Part shown: positions 44,718 through 53,852 of the stretch, piece by piece
Position numbering within the stretch: the stretch's first letter is position 1
How the letters are laid out: every line of letters starts with the position of its first letter
Assembly: GCF_008011855.1 (NCBI RefSeq)
Contig: NZ_VOUX01000001.1
Span: 364,597 to 428,596, forward strand
From: Serratia bockelmannii
GTDB taxonomy: Bacteria > Pseudomonadota > Gammaproteobacteria > Enterobacterales > Enterobacteriaceae
Direction: 5' to 3'
DNA: 64,000 nucleotides
Notes under the pieces: model-generated
Database searches by the model: none
What the model was told of the DNA's origin: nothing
What the model saw: the letters and a program-made list of their open reading frames with translations, nothing else
Made by a program: the position numbers and the translations under genes

Positions 44718-46102
44718 GGCTGCGCCTGCTGGGCTGTGCGGCTCTGCTGTTCACCGGCGTCGCGCAGGCGGACGACGGCGTGCCGGCGCTGCTGCAGTTT
44801 GCCGAGCAGTATCAACGGCAGAACACCGCGCCGAAGAGCGAAAACGCGGCGCCCGCCGACCGCGAGGCGGGGCAAAAAAAGCGTGAGCCGGCAAAGCGTC
44901 CGCCGGACACCCACCAGTCTGCTTCATCGGCCAAAGCTTTTACGCTGAGCCAGGAATTATTGACGCGTGACCAACAGCTGGCACGCCAGCGAATGGAACT
45001 GACGATGTTGCGCCAGGAACTTACTGCGCTGCGGGCGGAGAAAGCGGCGCCACCCGTCGCAGCGTTGCCGGACTCGTCGACGCTTCAACAGTGGATTGCC
45101 GGGCTGGGCGCTGCCTGGCGAGGTTCGCCCGACGCGCAGCGCACCGAGGCGCTGTTGCGTCAGGCGACGCAGGAAACCGCCAAAAGCAGAACGACGGCGG
45201 CGCAGGCCGAACGGCGCGTCACCGAACTTGAGTCTGCCGCGCAGGCATCGGCACAGACGCTTGCACAACGCCAACGCGAGCACCAGGAGGCGTTGCACGC
45301 TCTGCGCGCCGCGTTGGAAGAAAGCGAGCAGAAGCGGGCCGGTGAGCAGAAGGCGACTCAGCAGGCGCGCGAAGACCTGCTGGCGTTGCGTAAGCGGCTG
45401 CTATGGGAGATGACGCCGGAGCAGTTGAAGGATGAACGGAAACGGTTGTCCTATGCGGCGGGCAGTGCGCTGGGGCGGGATATTCAGGGGTTGATGACGG
45501 AGCGTCAAAGCTGGGGGGTACCGGTGGACCGCGACAGCCTGTTGGCGGGCGTTATCGACAGCGTGGCGGGGCGTTTGCAGCTGCCGCCGGATGAACTGAA
45601 TACGCTGACGGCGCAGGCGGATGCCGCCGCCGTGGCCGCGCGTGAGAAACGCGTTAACCAGCAGCGGCGGCGCGATGACGATTACCTGACGCAGTTCAGT
45701 CAACAAAAGGGCGTAAAGCAGTCGGCGATGGGCTTCTGGTATCGGGTGGATTACGCCGGGGAGGGCGCGCTGGCGCCAACGGCGGTGGTCGATGTCGTGG
45801 TGAAAGAGAAGCTGACCGACGGCACGGTGATCCAGGATATGGATCTGAGCGGCAAGGTGCTGTCGCAACCGCTGTCCGAATATCCGCCGCTGTTCCGGGA
45901 GGCGATAGGTCATCTGCACAACCACGGCTCGTTGACGATGGTCGTGCCGCCGGCGCTGGCCTACGGTGAAACCGGCTACCCGCCGAAGGTGCCGCCCAAC
46001 GCCACCATGGTTTATGAATTGCGCATCGACAACAGCCAGGCGCCGGCGAAGGGCGTCCAGGCGGTTAAACGGGAAGCCGACACGGCGGGAGAACAGGGAT
46101 GA
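44714..46102 (+). CDS. periplasmic FKBP-type prolyl isomerase with long coiled coil
   Basis: A 462-residue protein: signal peptide to about residue 19 (GVAQA), a charged linker, a coiled coil of about 140 residues (near 85-225: many Gln, Glu and Ala), an FkpA/Mip-like dimerisation domain (AAGSALGRDIQGL), and an FKBP domain at about 345-450 (VVPPALAYGETGYPPKVPPNATMVYELRI). It resembles FkpA in its last half, but the coiled coil is extra. It overlaps both neighbours by four bases, so it is made with the fimbrial genes and likely helps fold or assemble fimbrial parts. Confidence 0.82.
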   Translation: MRLRLLGCAALLFTGVAQADDGVPALLQFAEQYQRQNTAPKSENAAPADREAGQKKREPAKRPPDTHQSASSAKAFTLSQELLTRDQQLARQRMELTMLRQELTALRAEKAAPPVAALPDSSTLQQWIAGLGAAWRGSPDAQRTEALLRQATQETAKSRTTAAQAERRVTELESAAQASAQTLAQRQREHQEALHALRAALEESEQKRAGEQKATQQAREDLLALRKRLLWEMTPEQLKDERKRLSYAAGSALGRDIQGLMTERQSWGVPVDRDSLLAGVIDSVAGRLQLPPDELNTLTAQADAAAVAAREKRVNQQRRRDDDYLTQFSQQKGVKQSAMGFWYRVDYAGEGALAPTAVVDVVVKEKLTDGTVIQDMDLSGKVLSQPLSEYPPLFREAIGHLHNHGSLTMVVPPALAYGETGYPPKVPPNATMVYELRIDNSQAPAKGVQAVKREADTAGEQG

Positions 46103-46764
46103 ACACGATGATAAAAATCGCGCTATTTGATGAGAATCGATACTTCAGCGCCGGTTGGCAAGAGGCCCTGGCGCTGCATTTCAGCACTTACGGCAAGCGC
46201 ACGCTGTTAGTGGATGCGCGGCAGGTTCACGAAGCCGATTTGGTGTTCTGCTATTTTCCTCCCGGCGTGCAAAGCTGTTTTTGTCACCTCTCTGAGGCGC
46301 AGCCCGCGGGGCGTAAAACGCTGTATTTCTCGTTGCGAACGCCGGAGGGACGGCATAAACGCACCGTCGGTAACCGCTGCTCGCTGGAGACTGGCGTCAT
46401 CTACCACGATATGCCGTTGGTTTCGGCGCTGTATCAGGTGAGCGCCGAGCTGGAGCGGCGCAGCAAATGGCCGGGCAGACTGAGCTGTGGCAGGAGCTGC
46501 GTATGCCAACACCGGGGCCTGACGCTGCGCGAACAAGAGATCATGCGCTGCATGACGCGGGAGATGGGAGTCACGCAAATCGCCCGGATGCTGGACATTA
46601 GCGTGAAGACGGTCAGCAATCACAAGATGAGCGTCATGCGCAAAATGGGATTCCGGCGTAATGCCGAACTTTACGGCTGGCTGCGGCACAGCGCTCGTCC
46701 CGGGGCTGTGGGGCTTCGCGCGGGTATTCAGCCCGGCGTTGCGGCAGGAAAGGATCGCTATTGA
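46099..46764 (+). CDS. LuxR-type regulator, cysteine-rich, end of the fimbrial operon
   Basis: A 221-residue protein with a C-terminal LuxR/GerE helix-turn-helix at about 141-196 (LTLREQEIMRCMTREMGVTQIARMLDISVKTVSNHKMSVMRKM). The N-terminal domain is not a recognisable receiver or acyl-HSL domain. It has eight cysteines, six in two clusters (Cys51, 60, 62 and Cys130, 134, 136), which could bind metal or sense redox state. Its ATG overlaps the FKBP stop (ATGA). It probably regulates the fimbrial operon it ends. Confidence 0.8.
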   Translation: MNTMIKIALFDENRYFSAGWQEALALHFSTYGKRTLLVDARQVHEADLVFCYFPPGVQSCFCHLSEAQPAGRKTLYFSLRTPEGRHKRTVGNRCSLETGVIYHDMPLVSALYQVSAELERRSKWPGRLSCGRSCVCQHRGLTLREQEIMRCMTREMGVTQIARMLDISVKTVSNHKMSVMRKMGFRRNAELYGWLRHSARPGAVGLRAGIQPGVAAGKDRY

Positions 46765-46767
46765 AAC

Positions 46768-46797
46768 GGCGCCGGCCAAGTCACACCGGCTGGCGCC
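46768..46797. terminator. hairpin between the fimbrial operon and sdaB
   Basis: GGCGCCGGCC and GGCTGGCGCC form a 10-bp stem with one G-T pair between convergent genes. No T run follows on either strand, so termination by it alone is uncertain. Confidence 0.4.
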
Positions 46798-46818
46798 TTA
46801 AGTACCTCGCCGTGGCGA

Positions 46819-48186
46819 TCAGTTGCAGGCCACGACCTTGATCGCCAGCCCGCCCTGTGAGGTTTCGCGGTATTTGGCGTTCATGTCTTTGCCGGTCTCG
46901 TACATGGTTTCGATCACCTTATCCAGACAAACCCGCGGTTCGCTGGTCCGGCGCATCGCCATGCGTGCGGCGTTGACCGCCTTAACGGCGGAAATGGCGT
47001 TGCGTTCGATGCACGGCACCTGAACCTGGCCGGCGAGCGGATCGCAGGTCAGTCCCAAATGGTGCTCCATGGCGATCTCCGCCGCGATGCACACCTGCGC
47101 CGGGCTGCCGCCGAGCAGCTCGGTCAACCCGGCCGCCGCCATCGAACAGGCCACGCCCACTTCCCCCTGGCAACCCACTTCGGCGCCGGAGATCGAGGCG
47201 TTCATCTTGTACAACGCGCCAATCACGCCGGACGCCAGGAAGTAGCGAGTGTAGGAGTTGGCGTTCACCGGGCGGATGAACTTGTCGTAGTAGGCCAGTA
47301 CCGCAGGGATAATGCCACACGCGCCGTTGGTCGGCGCGGTGACCACGCGGCCACCGGCGGCGTTCTCTTCGTTGACCGCCAGCGCGAACATGTTGATCCA
47401 ATCGACCACGTTCATCGGATCGATATTGTTCTTGTCGCCGGTCACCAGAATGCGTCGCAGCGCGGCGGCGCGGCGCGGCACTTTCATCGGGCCAGGCAGC
47501 AGGCCTTCGGTGTTGATGCCGCGCTCGATACCGGCGCTCATCACCTGCCAGACGTCGGCGAAATGCGCGTCGATGTCCGCTTTGCTGCGCAGCGCCAGCT
47601 CGTTCTGCATCACCAGGCCGGACAACGACAGCCCGGTGTCTTTGCAATGCTGCTGCAGATCGTGCGCCGATTTGAACGGGTAGGGCACCGGCGTGGCGCC
47701 CTCGGCGGACTGGCCGAAGTGTTCTTCGTCGACGATGAAACCGCCGCCGATCGAGTAATAGGTTTTGCTGTGCAGCAGGCGTTCACCGGCGAAGGCACGG
47801 ATGCGCATGCCGTTTTCGTGCAGCGGCAGGTTGTCGCTGTGGAAATTCATGCCGCCGTGCAGCGGAAAATCCACCTCGTGGTGGCCGTTGGCCAGCGGCA
47901 GGCGGCCGCGCTGTTCCACGTCGCGGATAAAGCCCGGGATGCTGTCGATGTCCACGTCGTGCGGCAGGTTGCCGGCCAGGCCCATGATGATGGCGATGTC
48001 GGTGTGGTGACCTTTACCGGTCAACGACAGCGAACCGTAGACGTCGACCACCACGCGGGTGGTGTCCTGCAACTGCTGGTGGGCGATCAGATCGTCGACG
48101 AACTGTTTGCCGGCCTTCATCGGGCCAACGGTGTGGGAACTGGATGGGCCGATGCCAATTTTGAAAATATCGAAAACGCTGACCAT
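46819..48186 (-). CDS. sdaB: L-serine ammonia-lyase (iron-sulfur type)
   Basis: Deaminates L-serine to pyruvate with a [4Fe-4S] cluster. The 455-residue protein is collinear with E. coli Sda[36 protein letters not shown], the alpha domain with [33 protein letters not shown] and [18 protein letters not shown]. Cluster cysteines are in view. AGGAGG precedes the ATG. It lies downstream of sdaC, as in E. coli, so uptake and breakdown are co-transcribed. Confidence 0.97.
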   Translation of the reverse strand: MVSVFDIFKIGIGPSSSHTVGPMKAGKQFVDDLIAHQQLQDTTRVVVDVYGSLSLTGKGHHTDIAIIMGLAGNLPHDVDIDSIPGFIRDVEQRGRLPLANGHHEVDFPLHGGMNFHSDNLPLHENGMRIRAFAGERLLHSKTYYSIGGGFIVDEEHFGQSAEGATPVPYPFKSAHDLQQHCKDTGLSLSGLVMQNELALRSKADIDAHFADVWQVMSAGIERGINTEGLLPGPMKVPRRAAALRRILVTGDKNNIDPMNVVDWINMFALAVNEENAAGGRVVTAPTNGACGIIPAVLAYYDKFIRPVNANSYTRYFLASGVIGALYKMNASISGAEVGCQGEVGVACSMAAAGLTELLGGSPAQVCIAAEIAMEHHLGLTCDPLAGQVQVPCIERNAISAVKAVNAARMAMRRTSEPRVCLDKVIETMYETGKDMNAKYRETSQGGLAIKVVACN

Positions 48187-48246
48187 GGTCTCGCCTCCTT
48201 CTTCAGGTTTCAGGCGGTGAATACGGGAAATGGGGGAGTGCGGGAG

Positions 48247-48271
48247 GGCCGGCGCGCAAGCGGCGCCGGCC
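48247..48271 (-). other. intercistronic hairpin between sdaC and sdaB
   Basis: GGCCGGCGC and GCGCCGGCC form a perfect 9-bp stem eight bases after the sdaC stop. It lacks a U run and may stabilise or partly attenuate the message ahead of sdaB. Confidence 0.5.
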
Positions 48272-48279
48272 GGGCGTGA

Positions 48280-49578
48280 TTAGCCGAGCAGGCTGAACAC
48301 GATAGCAGAGATGGCGATCAGACCCATCACAACCACGAACACGTTGCTGATGTGGCCGCTGTACTTGCGCATGGCAGGCACTTTACGAATGGCGTACATC
48401 GGCATCAGGAACAGCAGCATGGCGATGATTGGGCCACCCAGGGTTTCGATCATGCCCAGGATGCTTGGGTTCAGGGTGGCGACGATCCAGGTGGTCACCA
48501 GCATGAAGATAGCGGTCATGCGGTTCAACTTGGCGGTGCTGACGGTTTTGCCACGGCTCTTCATCGATTTGGCAACCAGACCGTTGAAACCTTCACGAGC
48601 GCCGAGGTAGTGGCCCAGGAACGATTTGGTAATGGCGACGAAGGCGATAACCGGCGCGATGTACTCGATCATCGGGTTGTTAAAGTGGTTAGCCAGGTAA
48701 GACAGAATCGAGATGTTCTGCGCCTTGGCTTCCGCCAGGTTTTCCGGCGTCAGGCTCAGCACGCAGCTGAACACGAAGAACATCACGGTCAGCACCATCA
48801 TGATGTGTGCATAAGCCAGAATGCGGGAGCATTTCTTCTCGGCGTCTGCGCCGTACTCTTCGCGTTTGGCGACGGCGAAAGCGGAGATGATCGGCGAGTG
48901 GTTAAAGGAGAACACCATTACCGGGATTGCCAGCCACAGGGTCATGATCAGGCCGTGGCCCATGCCGGTACCGCTGCCGGACAGCGACACGTTTTCGAAG
49001 ATGGCGCCGGTCCAGTTAGGGATCAGGTATACCGCCAGCAGCATCAGCACCGCCACGAACGGGAAGACCAGAATGCTCATGGTTTTCACGATGGCCTGCT
49101 CACCGAAACGCACGATGGTCATTAGACCGACGATCAGGATCAGTGACAGAATGGCGCGCGGCGGCGACGTCATGCCCAACTGGTGGGTAATGAAGCTGTC
49201 GACGGTATTGGTGATCGCCACGCTGTAAACCAACAGAATCGGGTAGATGGCGAAGAAGTACAGTAGGGTAATCAGTTTACCGGCGGTGATGCCGAAATGC
49301 TCTTCCACTACAGCGGTGATGTCTTCACCGGGATTTTTGCCGGACAGCACGAAACGGCACAGGCCGCGGTGGGCAAAGAAGGTCATCGGGAAAGCGATGA
49401 TGGCCATGATGATCAGAGGAATCAAACCGCCGATGCCGGCGTTGATGGGCAAGAACAGGACGCCTGCGCCGATGGCGGTGCCGTACAGGCCCAACATCCA
49501 CATGGTATCCGTTTTACGCCAGGTACTGCTGGAGCCCGAGGCCGCAGAGGCAATTGTGCCGGTCTGTGTAGTGTCCAT
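48280..49578 (-). CDS. sdaC: serine:proton symporter
   Basis: Inner-membrane serine transporter of 432 residues with about 11 hydrophobic segments, almost collinear with E. coli Sda[30 protein letters not shown] at the start and [23 protein letters not shown] at the end. The ATG at 49578 matches the E. coli start (METTQT there, MDTTQT here) and has GGAG before it; a longer open frame to 49620 is not needed. Confidence 0.97.
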   Translation of the reverse strand: MDTTQTGTIASAASGSSSTWRKTDTMWMLGLYGTAIGAGVLFLPINAGIGGLIPLIIMAIIAFPMTFFAHRGLCRFVLSGKNPGEDITAVVEEHFGITAGKLITLLYFFAIYPILLVYSVAITNTVDSFITHQLGMTSPPRAILSLILIVGLMTIVRFGEQAIVKTMSILVFPFVAVLMLLAVYLIPNWTGAIFENVSLSGSGTGMGHGLIMTLWLAIPVMVFSFNHSPIISAFAVAKREEYGADAEKKCSRILAYAHIMMVLTVMFFVFSCVLSLTPENLAEAKAQNISILSYLANHFNNPMIEYIAPVIAFVAITKSFLGHYLGAREGFNGLVAKSMKSRGKTVSTAKLNRMTAIFMLVTTWIVATLNPSILGMIETLGGPIIAMLLFLMPMYAIRKVPAMRKYSGHISNVFVVVMGLIAISAIVFSLLG

Positions 49579-50557
49579 AAATATCTCCGAAGTGAACACG
49601 AATTTAAAATTAAAAGGCAAAACTTAAGGTTAAACCGTCAAACGTCCTATTCAGGCAACGCTTGCGGTAAGAATCAGGTGTTGCTTGCGGGGATGTTTTG
49701 GCGTCCCCCTGGTTGTTTATTGTGTTCATTACCAAGGCACAGCGCCGGGTAATTCACTAAAGACTTTCCACCGTCACGGGGGATAAAAGTCGTTACCGCT
49801 GCCGACAGGTCATTGCCTGTCGATTTTTGTTGGCGGCAAGATAACGATTTACAGTAGAAACAACCGTGATCCTGCTCTCAAATGCGTAATATGTGCAGTT
49901 ATCTGCTTTTTTATCGATTTTTCGCGCATTTGTTGCACATTTGTGTAAGATTTTGTGCTGAGAACGCTCTCATAAAATTTTCTGCGATTATGCGGCTTGT
50001 ACAATAATTAGCCGGATAAAGCGCTGTGCTCAGCAGCAAGCCGAGCAATATATTTTATGCGTGGTTTTGGATCTAGCGAAAAACCCGGATTAAGCAGTTT
50101 TAGTGATGTGGATCACATTATGTTTTTAAGGTAAATTGAATTTATCTTTTTGTTTTTAATGATTTTTATTTAAAATTCACCGCTAGTAACCAAGGGAAAT
50201 TACTTACGTGGTTAGCGGATAAAAATGCGTAACCATTCATCATATAAATAACAGATAGCTAACAGGTATTGGTGAGATTTGCTGCAATCGCGTAAACCGC
50301 CGTTTATTTAAACTTCCTGGCCTTTGGTACGATTTATCATATAAAAGCCATAAATAGCCGTTAATTCACCCAGCCGACCGCGTGTTTAGCCTGCGAAAAA
50401 ATAATCACGCGGGTGAGCTGTTGCATTTTATTAACCTGATGTTGCGTGCGGATAAGCGAAAAACGCGAATTGATTGCGCATTATTTGTTCATTTTTGGGT
50501 AAGGAAAGAGGGATATCGAAACGGTGCGCCGTCGGTTATGACGGCGCTGAAGGCGGA
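49579..50557. other. long intergenic region upstream of sdaC
   Basis: No protein gene seen in 979 bases. The right part is AT-rich. It contains the CRP-like site at 50102-50117. On the minus strand TAAAAT (50052-50057), 18 bases from TTTCGC (50076-50081), could be a promoter for sdaC, which would imply a 5' leader of more than 450 bases. A small RNA cannot be excluded. Confidence 0.4.
50102..50117. promoter_or_regulatory. CRP-like site upstream of sdaC
   Basis: AGTGATGTGGATCACA matches the CRP consensus TGTGA-N6-TCACA at nine of ten half-site bases. Its centre is about 55 bases from the middle of a possible -10 (50052-50057), near a class I position. Control of sdaC by CRP is plausible and unproven. 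Confidence 0.55.
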
Positions 50558-51322
50558 TTAATAGCGGATAGCGATGGCGTTGTCGTTGAAGAATGCCAGG
50601 AAGTCGGCGGCCGGTTGGCGGTCGGTGATCACCCGATCGAATTGTGTCAGGGGGCCGATGCAGGCCGGTTTGGTTTTGCCGAATTTGCTGTGGTCTGCCA
50701 CCAGGATCTTTTGCTGCGCCATCGCCATCGCGCGATGCTTCATCTCCAGTTCGTCGAAGTTGAAGCAGGTGGCGCCGTGCTGCAGACTGAGGCCGGCGGC
50801 GGAGATAAAGGCGATATTCGGGCAGATATGATCGAGCTCGTTACGGCCGCTGACGCTGGAAAAGATGTAGTTGTTCGGCTTGAACTCACCGCCGCACAGG
50901 ACCACTTTGCAGTTCGGTTTGTCCTGCAGCGCCAGGAAGGTGTTCAGCGAATGGCACACGGCGGTGAAGGTCAGTTCGTCGGCGATGGCGTCGATGATCG
51001 CCGGGGTGGTGGTGCCACAGTCAAAAAACACCGTGTCGTTTTCATTGATCAGCGGCGCTGCCAGCAGGCCGATGCGCCGTTTCTCCGTGACCTGTTTGGC
51101 TTTTTGATCGGAAACGAAGTAGTTGGTCACGCCGTTGCTGCGCGGATCGGTCACCACGTAGCCGCCGAGCAACACCACGGCCGCCGGTTCGGCGCTCAGA
51201 TCGCGGCGAATGGTCATCTCCGAGACCCCCAGCAGCGCGGCGGCTTCTTTCAGGTGGATCTTGTCAGCGCGTTTTAACGCCTGAACTAACCGGTTGATAC
51301 GTTCTTCGCGCCGCGTTTCCAT
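50558..51322 (-). CDS. deoR: deoxyribonucleoside operon repressor DeoR
   Basis: A 254-residue DeoR-family repressor, collinear with E. coli DeoR: METRREERI start, helix-turn-helix LKEAAALLGVSEMTIRRDL, and the sugar-phosphate-binding domain with FFDCGTTTP and VVLCGGEFK. Its ligand in E. coli is deoxyribose 5-phosphate. The start at 51322 fits the E. coli start; codons to 51400 are open but not used. It follows deoC on the same strand. Confidence 0.93.
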   Translation of the reverse strand: METRREERINRLVQALKRADKIHLKEAAALLGVSEMTIRRDLSAEPAAVVLLGGYVVTDPRSNGVTNYFVSDQKAKQVTEKRRIGLLAAPLINENDTVFFDCGTTTPAIIDAIADELTFTAVCHSLNTFLALQDKPNCKVVLCGGEFKPNNYIFSSVSGRNELDHICPNIAFISAAGLSLQHGATCFNFDELEMKHRAMAMAQQKILVADHSKFGKTKPACIGPLTQFDRVITDRQPAADFLAFFNDNAIAIRY

Positions 51323-51389
51323 AGATCCGTCTTCCCACAGGTAGTAGAGGTAAAGGGGCGTGCCGGCATTTCCGGCGCTAAACACAACA

Positions 51390-51436
51390 ATGCGGGGCAA
51401 TATCGGGCCGCATCAGCCGCCCGTATTGTCCCGCAT
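51390..51436 (-). other. long hairpin between deoC and deoR
   Basis: ATGCGGGGCAATA (51390-51402) pairs with TATTGTCCCGCAT (51424-51436), 13 bp with one G-T pair, and an inner CGGGC/GCCCG stem extends it. It is in the 152-base gap between deoC and deoR. No U run follows, so it may set the relative level of deoR by processing or partial stop. Confidence 0.6.
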
Positions 51437-51474
51437 CGGAGTGTATGGCCATGCCCGTCAGCGCAAGCCGACGA

Positions 51475-52155
51475 TCAGTAGCTGCCCGCCGCCGGCTGGG
51501 CGCCGGATACGATGGCGACGCCGGAGCTGGTGCCGATGCGCGTGGCGCCGGCTTTGATCATCTTCTCGGCGGTGGCGCGATCGCGCACGGCGCCGGAAGC
51601 TTTCACGCCCATTTCGCTGCCCACAGTCTCACGCATCAGTTTGACGTGCTCTTCCCGAGCGCCGCCGGTGCTGAAGCCGGTGGAGGTTTTCACGAAGGCG
51701 ACATCGAGTTCGCGACACATTTCACAAACCTGGACGATCTGCGCATCGCTGAGCAGGCAGGTTTCCAATATTACCTTCAACGGGATCGCCGCGCAAACCT
51801 CGCGCACGGCGGCGATATCGGCTTTCACTTCGTCCAGCAGGCCGCTTTTCAACCAGCCGACGTTGATCACCATATCGATCTCTTGCGCCCCGGTGGCGAT
51901 CGCCGCTTTGGCTTCAAAGGCCTTGGCGACGGTCAGGCCGGCACCCAGCGGGAAACCGATCACCGAGCAGACTTTCACGGTGCTTTCTTGCAGCAGCTGG
52001 GCCGCCAGCGGCACGTAGCCGGAGTTGACGCATACCGCATAGAAGTTGTGCTGCTGTGCTTCTTCGCACAGTTTGGCGATCTGCATTTCGGTGGCGTCCA
52101 TGGCCAGCAGGGTGTGGTCGACATAGCGGGCGTAATCGATGTTTTCGGTGGTCAT
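51475..52155 (-). CDS. deoC: 2-deoxyribose-5-phosphate aldolase, short type
   Basis: Splits deoxyribose 5-phosphate to glyceraldehyde 3-phosphate and acetaldehyde. The 226-residue barrel has [41 protein letters not shown], and the Schiff-base lysine in [15 protein letters not shown], with a second lysine in [10 protein letters not shown]. The length is that of the B. subtilis type, not the 259-residue E. coli DeoC, so it may be an extra copy beside a standard deoCABD operon elsewhere. AAGGAA precedes the ATG. Confidence 0.95.
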   Translation of the reverse strand: MTTENIDYARYVDHTLLAMDATEMQIAKLCEEAQQHNFYAVCVNSGYVPLAAQLLQESTVKVCSVIGFPLGAGLTVAKAFEAKAAIATGAQEIDMVINVGWLKSGLLDEVKADIAAVREVCAAIPLKVILETCLLSDAQIVQVCEMCRELDVAFVKTSTGFSTGGAREEHVKLMRETVGSEMGVKASGAVRDRATAEKMIKAGATRIGTSSGVAIVSGAQPAAGSY

Positions 52156-52306
52156 CGCGGTTCCTTAGTGAGGTTAAGACAGTAAACGGAGTGAGGAATG
52201 TGAAAATAATAACATTCCGATGCCGATAAACCTAGTGCTGTTTAAAAAATTTCGATCCGATCGTCGCTATAATGCTGTTATAGGTATAGCTTAAAGGCGT
52301 TTCATT

Positions 52307-52322
52307 TGTTATTTAAATAACA
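52307..52322. promoter_or_regulatory. perfect palindrome, likely DeoR operator
   Basis: TGTTATTTAAATAACA is a perfect 16-bp palindrome in the 213-base divergent gap between deoC and the epimerase-like gene. It has the same length and the same outer bases (TGTTA...TAACA) as the E. coli deo operator as I recall it. A TGTTAT at 52276 and an ATAACA at 52209 could be secondary half sites. A perfect TATAAT (52268-52273) lies nearby on the plus strand. Confidence 0.7.
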
Positions 52323-52368
52323 TTTTGTGGCTCGCGGCCTGCGCGGGCGAAACGTCGAGGGAAAAAAG

Positions 52369-53205
52369 ATGAAGATCAACATCGATCTGGCTCCTGAAGC
52401 TTTCGGGGCGCATCGGCAGGAACTGTTCCGCAATGCGGATTTTGCGGTGAGCGCGCATCGCTGCGCAGAACGTGGGCCGATGTTAACGCTGGCGAACTGC
52501 CGTGGCGCGCTGACGGTTTTACCGTATCAGGGCCTCGCGATCTGGGACGCTAAGTTTGACGGTTACTCGCTGAAGTCGGGCCGCCGCAGCGTGCGGGGCG
52601 CCGGCAGAAAGCGCGCTGACGACGCTGCGTTCTATCCCGCCTGGCCGCATCAGGACGGTGAGCCGCTGCAGATGCAACGCGTGTGGATCCAGCTGGCGGG
52701 CGATGAGCTGACGTTGCACGGCGAGGGGGAGCGGGCGGGCGGGCGTTGGCGCATCGGCCCGGCGCTGCGTCTGGCGGCCCAGAGCGCGCAGTTCGCCATA
52801 GAGATGAAGGTCACCAATCAGGCCGAGCGGCCGCAGCCGCTGCGCTATGTTTGCGGCCTCAACTATGACTGCATTCCTGATGCGGTATTCCGCCAGAACC
52901 TGCCGACGCCGGCTTTGTTAGGGGATACGATCGGGCAGGAACTGTTGTGCTCCGACGATCTGACGCGCTACGTGGATCAGGCCGAATTCTTTATGCTGGC
53001 GCCGCAGGGCCGGCGTTATGTGACGCGTTTTGCCACCGAACAATTCAACTATGGTTTCCGGCGCATCGCCGTTCAGGGCAACAGGCGGCTGCTCGCTTTT
53101 ATCCAGCCGGCGAACTGTCGGCCGAACGCGTCGGAAGGGGAGGTAGGAGTGATGCTGGGAGCGGGAAAAACGCGGACGTTCTGTGTGACTACCGGCGTGG
53201 TGTGA
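52369..53205 (+). CDS. aldose 1-epimerase-like / DUF4432-type protein, diverged
   Basis: A 278-residue protein resembling sugar-mutarotase-like proteins of deoxyribose loci. Recognisable parts are the N terminus (FRNADFAVSAHRC, LTVLPYQGLAIWDAKFDGY), the middle (VTNQAERPQPLRYVCGLNYDCIPDAVF) and the end (MLGAGKTRTFCVTTGV). The section between about residues 65 and 105 (SGRRSVRGAGRKRADDAAF) does not fit the usual catalytic-loop pattern of the family, and the protein looks shortened. It may have lost activity or changed function. GAGGGAAA precedes the ATG. It is divergent from deoC over the palindrome. Confidence 0.6.
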   Translation: MKINIDLAPEAFGAHRQELFRNADFAVSAHRCAERGPMLTLANCRGALTVLPYQGLAIWDAKFDGYSLKSGRRSVRGAGRKRADDAAFYPAWPHQDGEPLQMQRVWIQLAGDELTLHGEGERAGGRWRIGPALRLAAQSAQFAIEMKVTNQAERPQPLRYVCGLNYDCIPDAVFRQNLPTPALLGDTIGQELLCSDDLTRYVDQAEFFMLAPQGRRYVTRFATEQFNYGFRRIAVQGNRRLLAFIQPANCRPNASEGEVGVMLGAGKTRTFCVTTGVV

Positions 53206-53241
53206 AAGCAGGGGCGGTAACGCCCCTGTCATGTTGTGCGG

Positions 53242-53847
53242 TTACTCTTTCACCCAGCCGCGGCGAATGGCGAAGGCAAACAGGAAGCGATACAGGCGCG
53301 ACAGCTTGTGGGCGAGGACATCGCCGAACAGATTCCATACCAGCTGCGCGAACAGGCAGCCGACCAGGCCGAGTAGGAAACCGCCAACCATATCCAGCGG
53401 CCAGTGCACGCCGAGGTAAACGCGTGACCAGGCGATGCCGGCGGCGACAATCATCAGCAGCGCGCCGGACCAGACCCGGTGCCAGAACAGGAATGCCAGC
53501 GCAAAGGTAAAGATGGCGGTGCCGTGATCGCTGGGGAACGAGCTGTCCGGCGCGTGCGCCAGGAAGGTATAGCCGACGCCGGCGACGAACGGACGCTCAT
53601 GCGGCAGCAGCGCGCCGATAGCGGAGGCGGCAAGCATGGCGAACAACAGCGCGATCGTGGTTTTCGCCACCACTTCGCGCTGTGAAACCAGCTGGCTTTG
53701 CGGCCCCCACAGCCACAGGCCGACGATCAGCAGCGGCACGATAATGATAAGATCGCGCGCCAAAAAGGTGGCGAAATCGATCATCCATTCGGGAGACGCC
53801 GGGGTCGCATTGATCCAGGCGAAAAGAACATGGTTTAGCTGCTCCAT
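53242..53847 (-). CDS. ybjG: undecaprenyl-diphosphatase, PAP2 family (YbjG-like)
   Basis: Inner-membrane phosphatase of 201 residues that recycles undecaprenyl pyrophosphate. PAP2 motifs are HERPFV, SSFPSDHGTAIFTFALAF and SRVYLGVHWPLDMVGG. It is collinear with E. coli YbjG up to the C-terminal RRGWVKE (RKGWVRD there). GAGGTAA precedes the ATG at 53847. It follows another PAP2 gene by five bases. In E. coli ybjG is next to deoR, as here apart from inserted genes. Confidence 0.92.
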   Translation of the reverse strand: MEQLNHVLFAWINATPASPEWMIDFATFLARDLIIIVPLLIVGLWLWGPQSQLVSQREVVAKTTIALLFAMLAASAIGALLPHERPFVAGVGYTFLAHAPDSSFPSDHGTAIFTFALAFLFWHRVWSGALLMIVAAGIAWSRVYLGVHWPLDMVGGFLLGLVGCLFAQLVWNLFGDVLAHKLSRLYRFLFAFAIRRGWVKE

Positions 53848-53852
53848 AACCG

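Noticed and set aside
47059..48279. Plus-strand open frame of 406 codons opposite sdaB.
   Set aside because: SdaB is nearly identical in plan to the E. coli enzyme; the antisense frame has no recognisable sequence.
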